DNA from: Symbiodinium natans
Taxonomy: Eukaryota; Sar; Dinophyceae; Suessiales; Symbiodiniaceae
NCBI GenBank assembly: GCA_905221605.1
Contig: CAJNDS010002222.1
Span: 372,873-436,872, forward strand
DNA: 64,000 nucleotides
Direction of reading: 5' to 3'
Positions 52,417-61,869 of the stretch are shown one piece after another. Position 1 is the stretch's first letter. The number at the start of each line of letters is the position of its first letter. The notes below the pieces were generated by a model. The model made no database searches and was not told the DNA's origin. It saw only the letters and a list, made by a program, of their open reading frames with translations. A program made the position numbers and the translations under genes.

Positions 52417-52621
52417 GGTTTAGGGGTTTAGGGTTCGGGATTTCGGGTTTGGGATTTAGGGTTTTTAGGATTTAGGGTTTAGGCGCTTATTGTCTCGTAG
52501 GTTTTTGGGTTTATACGGCTTAGGGCTTGCAGTTTGGGGGTCGGTGCGCTTTCTCTTTGCCTAAACTCATCTGAATCTGCGACCTGTATTCTTGAACCAC
52601 GTCGACACGTGTGTCCTTCAG

Positions 52622-52708
52622 GGAGAACCTAAAGAATCGCAGCTCAGGAAGACCAGCGAGATGCTCAAGACGCTGGAAGCCGAAATAGCGCCCTCGCTGC
52701 AAAAGCAG
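52622..52708 (+). CDS. Candidate host exon, coiled-coil (LRKTSEMLKTLEAEIAPSLQ)
   Basis: An 87-base exon between CTTCAG and a GC donor at 52,709. Confidence 0.45.
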
Positions 52709-54275
52709 GCCCGCTGTCTCAGAGTGAATTCAGGGTTCAGGGCTCAAAGTCTTTTCGGGCTTCCTGCTAAAGCACTTCCGTAGTCAGGGAGGCCACTTCT
52801 ACTCCAAACTTAAACCATGACTCCGTGAACCTAAGCCGAGAGCTAATATGCACCCCTTGGGCCAAGACTCCGAGCCCAAACTCCCAGACCTCTCAAATGC
52901 CCGTAGCGGATGATTTGGTATGTGAGCCCAGGACTAAATTACCTCCCGGGTACTGATACACTATAACATGCTTCGAAGTTCGTTTTTGGTCTGTGTCCGA
53001 ATACAGGCCGAATGCTAATTATCAGGATCCCGCATTGGCTCACAGGTATACCCTGAGCTGGGATGTACGTCAAGATGCCCCAGGTATCAGTACTATATGA
53101 TACACCATATAGGGCTTCACCCTCACGCAGGGCTGGGCAGTGTTAAGCTCAACATACGGGTGAAGGTGCCCAATGGATGAAGCGCTGTGAGGCCACGGCT
53201 TGCGGTGTCGTGCGTTGCGGCTGGTGCGCTCTTCCTGACATGCTTCACGTCTCGAGGATTTCAGGGGAGCAGCTAGCTGCCATCAGCATCGAGGAGGTCA
53301 CCGACGCGAGACACCTCAAAGAGACCTTGCGCAGCATGTTCGGGTTCCCCATGTGCCTTCAACGGCTCTTGCAGGACGGCCAGGGCTTGGGTGATGCCAG
53401 CAAGTTGGAGGAACCCGTCGAAGTCCAGCTTGTCCTCTTGTCCGCTGCGCACAGGGAGGAGCTCGACGCGGAACTCTTCGAGGCCTGCCGTCAGGGCAGC
53501 GTGGAAGGTGTGCGGTCGCTGTTGGAAGCAGGTGCCCATCATGACCTGGGCTCTCATTTGTGCAGCTCGATATGGCCGCCTTGAAGTTGCACGGTTGCTG
53601 CTGGAAGCTGGTGCCGACAAGGACCTGCAAGGTGATGACTGCGGCTGCACAGCTCTTAGCGGTGCAGCTGGAGCTGGGCACGCGGAGATTGTGAAGCTCC
53701 TTCTGGAAGCTGGTGCTGGCAAGGACATGCGGGATGGATCGCGCACCCGTGCTCTCGCGGACGCAGTGGAGCAAGGTCACCGGGAGGTCGCATTGTTGCT
53801 CGTGGAAGAGGGCACCGATGAGGCGCTGCATAAGGAACTTCTCGGCCAGGCCTTCCTTGGCGCGGCGGCCAGCGGGCACGAAGATCTCGTCCAGCTCTTC
53901 TCAGAAGCTGGTGCTGACAAGGATCTCCAGGACGCCTCTGGGAAAACTGCCCTGATGCATGCAGCGGAGGACGGCCACGTGGAGGTTGCGCGTTGGCTGC
54001 TGGAAGCTGGTGCGGACAAGGACCTTCAAGGGGGACAGGGCTTGACGGCGTTAATGTGTGCAGCTGGAAGTGGCAGCAAAGAGGTCCTGCAGTTGCTCTT
54101 GGAAGCTGGCGCTTCCAAAGACCTGCAAGATGCGTCCGGGGCCACCGCACTGATTGGGGCAGCAAAGGGCCATGGCAAGTTTGTGCAGTTGCGTGCCGAA
54201 TGCGGCGACTGGGGCGGGGATGAGCTGTACCAGCGCGGACAGGGCCACGTGGACGTCCTACAGCTGCTATTGGAA

Positions 54276-54372
54276 GCTGCTTTATCCCCCTTGGCAATTA
54301 TGTTTTGTCTATATAAAACCCAAGAGGCTATTAATAATAGTATTTGTATTAAGGTTCTAAGGGGGAGTATAG
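54276..54372 (+). mobile_element. Introner-like intron 1 of the ankyrin gene (GC-AG)
   Basis: Removing these 97 bases joins LLE to AGAEKDL in frame. CTTTATCCCCCTT near the left and AAGGGGGAGTATAG at the right are inverted; GCTG flanks both sides. Confidence 0.65.
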
Positions 54373-54456
54373 GCTGGCGCGGAGAAGGATCTGTCGGAAT
54401 GGTGGTCGGGCAACACCGCGCTGATTGTTGCGGCCCTGGCCGGGGATGCTGAGATT

Positions 54457-54601
54457 GCTCTTTGCCATAGTTGGGTACCATTTTACATGTTTAAGGGTAC
54501 TCAAACCCTATAAGGAATAGAAATTTTACATGTTTAAGGGTACCCAAACCCTATAAGGAATACAAATTTATAGTTTTAAAATTCTCAAAACCATGAACTA
54601 G
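54457..54601 (+). mobile_element. Introner-like intron 2 of the ankyrin gene (GC-AG)
   Basis: Removal joins GDAEI to VRLL in frame. It holds two tandem copies of TTTTACATGTTTAAGGGTAC...ACCCTATAAGGAATA. A related sequence lies at 63,722-63,832. Confidence 0.65.
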
Positions 54602-54739
54602 GTTCGGCTGCTGGTGCAAGCCGGTGTAGACAAGGACTTGCAGGGCAAGAACTGCACGGCTCTGAGCTGCGCCGCCGGACAGGGCCATGTGGAGATTGCC
54701 CGCTTGCTGTTGGAAGCCGGGGCTGGCAAGGACCTGCAG

Positions 54740-55012
54740 GATCCTTAGTAGTAGGGTTTAGGGTTTAGGGTTTAGGGTTTAGGGTTTAGGGTTTAGGGTT
54801 TAGGGTTTAGGGTTTAGGGTTTAGGGTTTAGGGTTTAGGGTTTAGGGTTTAGGGTTTAGGGTTTAGGGTTTAGGGTTTAGGGTTTAGGGTCCTCCTTGGC
54901 CACTCTCTTAGTAGTAGGGTAGGTAGCCTTTAACCTTTTTCGGGGTAGTAGAATCCCCTTATGATCCCAAAAAGGTTCACCTTTAGTTTTTTCTAGGTAC
55001 TGGACAACTAAG
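54740..55012 (+). mobile_element. Introner-like intron 3 with internal TTTAGGG array (GA-AG)
   Basis: Removal joins KDLQ to DRFCNTAL in frame. The ends CTTAGTAGT and ACAACTAAG are inverted and GATC is duplicated. A TTTAGGG array of about 19 units (54,753-54,888) starts inside TAGTAGGG, which then recurs at 54,910. Confidence 0.7.
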
Positions 55013-55164
55013 GATCGGTTTTGCAACACAGCTCTGATTTGTGCTGCCTATTATGGCCATGCGGAGACTGTTCGGCTGCTCTTGGAAGCAGGTGCCGACA
55101 AAGACAAGCAGGGTGAGGACAACTGCACTGCGCTGAGCTGCGCGGCCCGAAAGGGCTATGAGGA

Positions 55165-55272
55165 GATTCTTAGTAGCTGAACGAATGCACTTTACACGTT
55201 TTGGGATACCATCATCCCCTTTAGAACTGAAAGTGTGCACCTGTTTTGGGGCTTATGAACTCAGCAACTCAG
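55165..55272 (+). mobile_element. Introner-like intron 4 of the ankyrin gene (GA-AG)
   Basis: Removal joins GYE to EIVRLLLEA in frame. The ends CTTAGTAGCTGAA and CTCAGCAACTCAG are imperfect inverted copies like those of intron 3; GATT is duplicated. Confidence 0.7.
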
Positions 55273-55667
55273 GATTGTTCGTCTCTTGTTGGAAGCTGAA
55301 GCCGACAAGGACCTGGAGGACAGCTTCGGGAAAACAGCTTCCGTGTACGCAGCAGAGACAGGCCATATGGAGATGGTCCGGCTCTTGGAGTCTTCAGCAT
55401 CAGCTCAGGACGGATGAAAGTGGCATGTCTTCATGCTGGTGATTCGGGTTTAGGGTTAAGGTTATTGGAGAAGTAAGAGATATATCGGTTGGGATGCTCC
55501 CCCTTCTACGAACAGTCCTTAGTAGGGATGATGATAGGCCGTGCTACGAACCCTCATCAAGGGCTGTTATTGGGTGCTGCCAGGTGTGTCTGAATGGGAG
55601 TTTTGGGTTCACTGCTTGCCTTGAGATTGCTTCTTGGAGGGGATGCTTAGCGCTAAACCCTAAAAGC

Positions 55668-55781
55668 CTACCCAGAGAGTGGGCCCTTATTCCCTTCTTT
55701 TGGGGCGGGTTCAGGTTCCCTTATGAGCCCCTTAAACCAAAAAGGGCACCCTTTATTTTCCGAAGTTACTCTTGGGTCTAG
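55668..55781. mobile_element. Inverted-repeat element related to 5149-5266
   Basis: Ends CTACCCAGAGAGT and ACTCTTGGGTCTAG are imperfect inverted copies; the interior CCCTTATTCCC, GGTTCCCTT and AAAAAGGGCACCCTTT is shared with the copy at 5149. Confidence 0.65.
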
Positions 55782-56154
55782 AAGCGAGTAGGTGGCGTTG
55801 TTTGGCCTTTTCCCGGCTAATTGACGGGCGTTCTGGGGCGAAGGGCTCCAGGACCCGAGATGCGAGCAATGGTGCCCCGCACCCGAGCATGTTTTCCTTT
55901 GTCAGTATCGCGGCCCTTCTCGACATAGGGTGGGGCTTGACACATCCTTAAATCCTAAACCCTAATTGACCTTAAACCCTAAAGTATCAATCTCCTTCTG
56001 AATCCTCAGGCCCTAAACCACAACGGCCTCTATGGACCCGCAAAGCACCCAAGCTCAACCCTAAACCCTACACCCTAAACCCCAAACCCTACACCCTAAA
56101 CCCTGAACCCTAACCCTAAACCCTTAACCCTAAACCCTAAACCCTAAACTGCAG

Positions 56155-56222
56155 GCGCGGCAAATTACCACCGAGCTCCAGGCTTCGGACATCGGGGAGG
56201 TGGATGAGCGCCTTTGCCGAGG
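56155..56222 (+). CDS. Candidate host exon (ARQITTELQASDIGEVDERL)
   Basis: Open frame between a GCAG acceptor after CCCTAAA repeats and a G-rich stretch; helical. Confidence 0.4.
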
Positions 56223-56272
56223 GAGGAAAGTGTTGGGGGGGTTGGGAGGTTCTCCCTTGATACTAGCAGTCA

Positions 56273-56397
56273 ATCCCAGACCCCTTTGGGAGGATCCAAA
56301 AAGTAGATCCCCTTAAGGGTGTCTAAAAATGACCCAATAGTAGTATAGGGCACTATTTGGCGGCTCGACTTTTTGGATCCTTCGAAAGTTTCTGGGA
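56273..56397. mobile_element. Inverted-repeat element, introner-like
   Basis: ATCCCAGA...AGGATCCAAAAAGT on the left and ACTTTTTGGATCCTTCG...TCTGGGAT on the right are inverted copies with an internal gap. Confidence 0.65.
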
Positions 56398-56879
56398 TAG
56401 GATTTATAGTACCCCTACTATAATCCCGATAAAAAATGTTCGTAGTCCTTAATAGGTAATATAGTACCCCCTATGATCATCCCTATTTAAGCACTGTTAG
56501 TCTAAGGGGGAACATCCCAAGCTTGGGGGGTTTTGTTCAGCAAGAAGCAGGGGTCCGGTGCTTTTTTGTGTCAGATAGAGACCCTTTTGTTCAGCATAGT
56601 CCTGCTGAGGGACGATGTCGGCTTTGTTGTTTGTATCAGAAGGGAATAGTGGAGATCATGACTCTCTGTTGTAAAAATATTTGGGGTCTACGGTCTAAGG
56701 TGACATGTGCTACGCTGCTCGGATCTGGCTTGAAGGTTCATGCGAAGAAGGCCTCTCTCTCTCTCTCTCAGCCTTTATGTTTGGGTTTTTTTTCCGGATT
56801 TACCTTTATTTTTCCGGATTTGGGGTTTCGGTGTTTGGCTTTTTGTGAGGGCTTTTAGGACTTGCCAGACTTGCGGGAC

Positions 56880-57215
56880 TTGAAACCCTAAACCCTAAAC
56901 CCTAGACCCTAAACCCTAAACCCTAAACCCTAAACCCTAAACCCTAAACCCTAAACCCTAAACCCTAAACCCTAAACCCTAAACCCTAAACCCTAAACCC
57001 TAACCCTAAGCAACAGAGGAACGCCGGAAAGTCGGAGTACAAGGAGATGGCGCCTCGCACCTGGGCCTGGGCCTAGGGTAGCGTTTAAGTTTTAGGGTTT
57101 AGGGCTTAGGGTTTAGGGTTTAGGGTTTAGGGTTTAGGGTTTAGGGTTTAGGGTTTAGGGTTTAGGGTGTAGGGTTTAGGGTTTAGGGTTTAGGGTTTAG
57201 GGTTTAGGGTTTAGG
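56880..57215. repeat. CCCTAAA array then opposite TTTAGGG array around a candidate exon
   Basis: CCCTAAA at 56,883-57,008 (about 17 units) and TTTAGGG at 57,085-57,215 flank a 60-base open stretch at 57,017-57,060 (NAGKSEYKEMAP) with an AG before it. The two arrays point away from the unique block. Confidence 0.8.
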
Positions 57216-57299
57216 GGGCTTTGGGGGCTTTGGGGGGTTTGGGGTTTCGGGTTTAGGGAGGAGTTTGGAGTTCGGAGTTTCACTCATGAACACCATAGC

Positions 57300-57398
57300 G
57301 CCCCGCGAACAGCGCGAACAGCGCGAACACGGCGAACACCGCGAACAGCGCGCGAACGGCGCGAACAGCGCGAACACCGTGAACAGCGCGAACAGGGC
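57300..57398. repeat. GCGAACA-type minisatellite
   Basis: About eleven copies of a 9-base GCGCGAACA unit with small variants. The open frames on both strands here arise from the repeat. Confidence 0.85.
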
Positions 57399-57469
57399 AG
57401 CGGATGAAAGCCCCAAAAAGAGGCCCCCGACAAGTCCCTTAAACCCGAAACCCGAAAACCCTTAACCCT

Positions 57470-57660
57470 TAATCCTAAACCCTCAACCCTAACCCCGAAA
57501 CCCTAAACCCTAACCCCTAAACCCAAAACCCTAAGCCCTAAACTCTAAGCCCTAAACCCCAAACCCTAAGCCCTAAACCCTAAACCCTAAGCCCTAAGCC
57601 CTAAGCCCTAAGCCCTAAGCCCTAAGCCCTAAGCCCTAAACCCTAAACCCTAAACCCTAG
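57470..57660. repeat. CCCTAAA/CCCTAAG array
   Basis: Heptamers with a run of the variant CCCTAAG at 57,588-57,640, followed by a poly-C run at 57,668-57,683. Confidence 0.85.
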
Positions 57661-57693
57661 CCTCCCCTCCCCCCCCCCCCCCCGCGCAACAAG

Positions 57694-57755
57694 TCGAAGG
57701 CAATGTCAACTTGAAGGAGCTCTCGGAGCGTCTCGGCCTCTTCCGCGGTCTGGAC
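57694..57755 (+). CDS. Candidate host exon (EGNVNLKELSERLGLFRGL)
   Basis: Open frame after AAG, ending before a poly-G run at 57,762. Product unknown. Confidence 0.35.
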
Positions 57756-57777
57756 CGACCGGGGGGGGGGGGGGGGG

Positions 57778-58437
57778 AGTTTAGGGTTTAGGGTTACTTT
57801 AGGGTTTAGGGTTTAGGGCTTCAGGGATGGTGAGGTTTAAGGGGGGTCTTGGGGTCTTGGGGTCGTGCTTGCGTCTGTCAAGAATCCAGAAGATGGAAAG
57901 ATATCCTGCCAATCGGAGGGGGTTTGTAAAGGTGTGGGCCCATATGAGGGGGTCGACATGGGATGGACTCCTACCCCCTTTTTCCATGGGTTAATGGGGT
58001 TCCCGCTTATTTAAGACAAACGAATGTCCCCCTAATTGCAGGTGTGCTAGTCAGAGGAAGGTGGTGGAGCCCTATCTGTTCATAGATAGTCTTCAAGGTT
58101 GCTCGGCCTTAAAGCACAAAAGCCAACTGCAGACATTGCAGAAGCACCCCCCAGAGCTGCCCAAAACTGTCGTTGCCAGGACCTCTATGGCGCGGTGGGC
58201 GAGGCACCTCCACGCATGCACCCGGGGTTGTTCTGCTTCAGGATTCGGCTTGGGGCGGAAAGACCCTTATAAGCGGTTTATAAGCCACCTTAGGATCGGG
58301 GTCGGAGGAAGGGAAACCCAGTTGCGGCAGCTCGATATCCCGACGCCTCACTCAACCCTCAAGCCCTGAAATTCCCCAATAGCCCTAGACCCTTAGGGCA
58401 CACTCAATTCCATAATCTGTTCTACCCCTAAACCCCA
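57778..58437. other. Host DNA, no recognised gene
   Basis: Short TTTAGGG repeats, then non-repetitive sequence. Frames at 57,799-57,987 (minus) and 58,061-58,369 (plus) are unrecognised. 57,960-58,040 has intron-like CCCTTTTTCCATGGG and GGGGTTCCCGC motifs. Confidence 0.4.
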
Positions 58438-58690
58438 AGCCCTAAACCCTAAACCCTAAACCCTAAACCCTAAACCCTAAACCCTAAACCCTAAACCCTA
58501 AACCCTAAACCCTAAACCCCAACCCCCCAACCCTAAACCCTAAACCCTAAACCCTAAACCCTAAACCCTAAACCCTAAACCCTAAACCCTAAACCCTAAA
58601 CCCTAAACCCTATAACCCTATAAACCCTAAACCCTAAACCCTAAACCCTAAACCCTAAACCCTAAACCCTAAACCCTAAACCCTAAACCC
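58438..58690. repeat. Long CCCTAAA array, about 34 units
   Basis: Three near-perfect blocks separated by CCCAACCCCCCAA and CCCTATAACCCTATAAA interruptions; it ends 9 bases before the next candidate acceptor. Confidence 0.9.
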
Positions 58691-58699
58691 TTCCCGCAG

Positions 58700-58821
58700 T
58701 CCTGCAGACCATGAAAACCCCGGTGGTCGAAGTGAAGACGGACGAGTCTGCCGCCTTCGACTCCATGTTACCTCTTGTTCCGGACCCGGGGCGGATGCTG
58801 GCTTTTCAGGGCTTCAGGGAG
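58700..58821 (+). CDS. Candidate host exon (TPVVEVKTDESAAFDSMLPL)
   Basis: A 122-base open frame between CCCGCAG and a GT donor at 58,822. It ends in phase 0 and fits the next exon. No family recognised. Confidence 0.55.
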
Positions 58822-59081
58822 GTTTGTGGTAGGGTTTAGGGTTCAGGGTTTAGGGTTTAGGGTTAGAGTTGAGGGTTGAGGGTTTTGGGTTTTGGGTTCA
58901 GGGTTTAGAGGTTTAAGGCCAAATAGGAAAGTCTGCTCCATCTACAAACTTGCGGGATCAAGGATACAAAAGGGTTGGATGGTCTGAAAGCCCGCAGACT
59001 GTCGGTCACCAGAATCTCCCTCCTAAACCCTAAACCCTAAACCCTAAACCCTAAACCCTAAACCCTCCCCACAGACGACAG

Positions 59082-59156
59082 GATGAGGAGACCTCCGAGA
59101 TGACGGTTCAGTGCGAGTCGGCGCAGGCCGGATGCCAGAAGACGTTTGCCAAACAG
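59082..59156 (+). CDS. Candidate host exon (DEETSEMTVQCESAQAGCQK)
   Basis: Phase-0 continuation of the previous exon after ACGACAG; it ends at a TTTAGGG-type donor region. Two Cys are seven residues apart. Confidence 0.5.
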
Positions 59157-59162
59157 GGTTTA

Positions 59163-59231
59163 GGGTTTGAGGATTTGAGGGTTTGAGGGTTTGAGGGTTT
59201 GAGGGTTTGAGGGTTTGAGGGTTTGAGGGTT
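59163..59231. repeat. TTTGAGGG octamer repeats
   Basis: About eight copies of GGGTTTGA, an 8-base variant of the telomere-like unit. Confidence 0.9.
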
Positions 59232-59701
59232 TAGGGTTTAGGGTGTAGAGTTTGGGGTTTAGGGTTGAGGGCTGTTTAGGGTTGTTTAGGGTTTAGAGTT
59301 GTGTGAGGCGCGGATCCTCAAAACTGGAGGTACTTTTGTCCCCACATACTCTCCATGTTGCAGCTCGCTACAAAGGAATAACTGCACAACAAGCTGGGCA
59401 ATGTACCAATCATGAAGAGCTGCTTCCTGTGTGCCTTAACCCCCCCGTTTTCTCTTCGTGGTGTGTTGCAAGCGAGGTGGCCACCCCGTTTTTTTCGCCC
59501 ATCCTTGACAATTAACTTGCTCTCTGCTTTTTCGTGTCCTCTCTTTCTGTTCAGTTCACCTCTGCTCCCTTTTGGGCTTAGGGTTTAGGGTTTAGGGCTT
59601 AGGTTTAGGGTTTAGGGTTTAGGGTTTAGGGTTTAGGGTTTGGGGTTTAGGGTTTAGGGTATTTAGGGTGTCCCGACAAGGCCAGAAATCGCTAGTTCCA
59701 G

Positions 59702-59768
59702 AGAACTTTACGATGCCTTCTGGCACACGATCTGCGCGCCGGCCAAGAACTCCACGTTTACAAAACTT
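59702..59768 (+). CDS. Candidate host exon (ELYDAFWHTICAPAKNS)
   Basis: Open frame after CCAG; limits approximate; just upstream of family-1 copy c. Confidence 0.35.
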
Positions 59769-59780
59769 AGGGCATTACTA

Positions 59781-59877
59781 TAGGGGTCGGAATAAATACT
59801 CATAGTATTCCCTTATGGCCCCTTTGTAACTTTCTACAAATAACTTCAAAACCCTATTCTAATTATTGAGGCCCCTA
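59781..59877. mobile_element. Introner-like element family 1, copy c
   Basis: TAGGGGTCGGAATAAATACT at the start and ATTATTGAGGCCCCTA at the end are inverted at their termini; this is the cleanest copy (97 bp). Confidence 0.75.
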
Positions 59878-59959
59878 GATTCGAGTGCGAGGGCGACAGG
59901 ATCCTAACCCTAAACCCTAAGCCCTACGCCCTAAACCCTAAACCCGAAACCCTAAACAG

Positions 59960-60009
59960 CCGCGGCCCAGGCCATGTCAAGCGTCGAAAAGAAGCTTGGC
60001 GGCATCTTT
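59960..60009 (+). CDS. Candidate host exon (AAQAMSSVEKKLGGIF)
   Basis: Open frame between AACAG after CCCTAAA-type repeats and a GT donor at 60,010. Confidence 0.4.
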
Positions 60010-60427
60010 GTATGGCTTCTCTAAGTTGGGGTTTAGGGTTTAGGGTTTAGGGTTTAGGGTTTAGGGCGTGGATACCCTGATCCCGAACCCGTTGTTGAGG
60101 GCGCCCCTTTCTCTGCATTGTGCGCAAAACACGGACCCAGTGCATAGGGAGCTAGGCGCTAAACCCATGAAGCTGGTCCTTTTTGCGAATGTGTTTCGGC
60201 CCTTGAAACGAGTTGTCAACTCCCAGGTAGGCGCTTGGGAACCCCAACTGAGATTTTGTGAGAAAAAAACGTGTTTTTTCGGGTTTTTATGCTTCAGGGT
60301 GAGACATGTTCAGGGAATGTACGGGTGATCACACCCTGGTAAGCCGGTAGGGGCGCGAAACAGTCGCCCTGAATCATGGCGCGAAAAGAAACCCTGAAAC
60401 TGCCCTCTAAACCCTCTAAACCCTGAG

Positions 60428-60475
60428 GCCTGATGCGCGCGCCATGTCCTTTAACTTCGCCTGCAAGAGCTTCCT
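60428..60475 (+). CDS. Candidate host exon (PDARAMSFNFACKSFL)
   Basis: Short open frame after CTGAG and before CCCTAAA repeats; weak splice evidence. Confidence 0.3.
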
Positions 60476-60484
60476 GAAACCCTC

Positions 60485-60575
60485 AACCCTAAACCCTAAC
60501 CCTAAACCCTAAACCCTAAACCCTAAACCCTAAACCCTAAACCCTAAACCCTAAACCCTAAACCCTAAACCCTCG
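60485..60575. repeat. CCCTAAA array
   Basis: About 12 units, nearly perfect. Confidence 0.9.
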
Positions 60576-60675
60576 CTTCGGCTGAGGTTCGTCTCCACCT
60601 GGGGCACATCATCCTTCGACAGCAGTCGGAGTGAGCTGAACGTCGCTTCACTGGAGACCCAATGGACCAGTAATA

Positions 60676-60812
60676 TAGGGGTCGGAAGAATTACTCATCG
60701 TTTTTTGTTAGGGTTTAGGGTTTAGCGTTTAGGGTTTACAGGTTTCGGGTTTGGGGAGATAAATGATACTAGAATACCCCCCAAAACCCTGTCCTAATTA
60801 TTCAGGCCCCTA
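60676..60812. mobile_element. Introner-like element family 1, copy d, with internal TTTAGGG repeats
   Basis: TAGGGGTCGGAAGAATTACT at the start and ATTATTCAGGCCCCTA at the end match copy c, but TTTAGGG-type repeats (60,707-60,757) replace part of the interior. Confidence 0.75.
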
Positions 60813-61718
60813 CAGTAGGTTTCGGTGCTTGATATTTCGGCGCCTGCGGCGTGTTAGCCCCCTCCCGCAGATTTGCTGAACAATGCTTCAAGGCGCCCCC
60901 TCCCCCCCCCCCAAAAAAAAAAAAAAAACTTCAAAATCTGTATTTCCCATTCTTGAGACTTGCTGGAGATGTGCTTGTCGGGAGGGGCAAGGCTAAGCCG
61001 TGGCGTGCTCTCATCACTGAAGATAAGATCTCAAACCGGCGCCCCAAAATGCCGAAGCCTAAACCCAAGACCTTAAGGCCATGAAATCTCAGGGTCTCCT
61101 GCGTTCCAAGAACCCTATCTGGGTTTTGGGTTTAGGGCTTAGACCTCAAGCCTGGTGGCTAAGTAGGGTTACACAGGGGCCAACTAAGTCATGAGAAAGC
61201 TCTGCGGGACTGTTCCATGCTCGGAGGGGTGCAGGTGTTCGGATATGGGTGGCCGTCGAAAGTATGGTCCCTTTTTGGATCCCTAGAATAATACCGCACC
61301 TAATCTTAAGGGTACCCCAACAGGGGTCATACTTTTGACAACCACCCACATGGCTGAGCTCAGGCGAAACCCGACAAGGGTGGAAGCCAGAATTTGAAAC
61401 AAGCTTCCCTAAGCCCCAACCTACAGAAAGCCCAACTAAGCCTTGAAACCCTGAAAGCCTTGAAGTCTCAAAACCCGAAACCATGAACCTTAAAACCCTG
61501 CCAGACCTAGAAACCCTACAGAACCTCAATGAACCTTGAAGCCATTCTAAACCCTCAACAAGCCTTGAAGCCCTACTACACCCTGAATAAGCCTTAAAAA
61601 CCTGAACTAGCCTTAAAGCCCTAAAACCCTGAACAAGCCTTAAAGCCCTCAAACCCTTCATAAGCCCTCAAGCTTCACACTGAGCAGTTTATAGGGACGA
61701 TACGGAGATACGATTAGA
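60813..61718. other. Host DNA with degenerate repeats, no recognised gene
   Basis: A C/A homopolymer block lies at 60,902-60,928. From 61,430 to 61,670 are degenerate GCCTTGAAGCCCT/AACCCTGAA repeats of about 20-30 bases. An inverted-repeat element lies at 61,247-61,347. Confidence 0.5.
61247..61347. mobile_element. Inverted-repeat element, introner-like
   Basis: GGGTGGCCGTCGAAAGTATG at the left and CATACTTTTGACAACCACCC at the right are inverted copies with three mismatches. Confidence 0.7.
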
Positions 61719-61804
61719 CCCTAAACCCTAAACCCTAAACCCTAAACCCTAAACCCTAAACCCTAAACCCTAAACCCTAAACCCTAAACCCGACATCCCA
61801 GCAG

Positions 61805-61864
61805 AAGGCTGCCATCAGCGCGTCAGCTCTGGGTGCGGACTTCGAGTTTGGTGCCTTTGGGGAA
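61805..61864 (+). CDS. Candidate host exon (KAAISASALGADFEFGAFGE)
   Basis: A 60-base open frame between CAGCAG after a CCCTAAA array and a canonical GTGAGT donor at 61,865. Possibly the same gene as the 58.7-59.2 kb exons. Confidence 0.5.
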
Positions 61865-61869
61865 GTGAG

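Larger units (their letters stand above)
53240..55417 (+). pseudogene. Ubiquitin-like plus ankyrin-repeat gene with four introner-like introns
   Basis: The N-terminus (53,240-53,450) reads like a ubiquitin-like domain (SGEQLAAISIEEVTDARHLK ... QRLLQDGQGL). Ankyrin repeats of the LLLEAGADKDLQ...TALMCAA type follow to the stop at 55,415-55,417. Such proteins bind other proteins and are expanded in dinoflagellates. Introns fit at 54,276-54,372, 54,457-54,601, 54,740-55,012 and 55,165-55,272. The frame also shifts near 53,540 (a repeat is shortened) and the repeat near 54,170-54,240 is degenerate, so it may be decaying. Start taken at MLHVSRISGE, though an ATG at 53,177 is also open. Confidence 0.7.
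55489..56520. repeat. Pair of ~50-bp inverted repeats 1 kb apart
   Basis: TTGGGATGCTCCCCCTT...CCTTAGTAGGGATGATGATAGG (55,489-55,538) and its near-complement (56,468-56,520) face each other. Between them lie the element at 55,668, a candidate exon at 56,155, and another inverted-repeat element at 56,273-56,397. Confidence 0.7.

Noticed and set aside
57204-57465. Cys/Ser/Arg or Glu/Arg/Gln repeat proteins on both strands
   Set aside because: Both are translations of the GCGAACA minisatellite.
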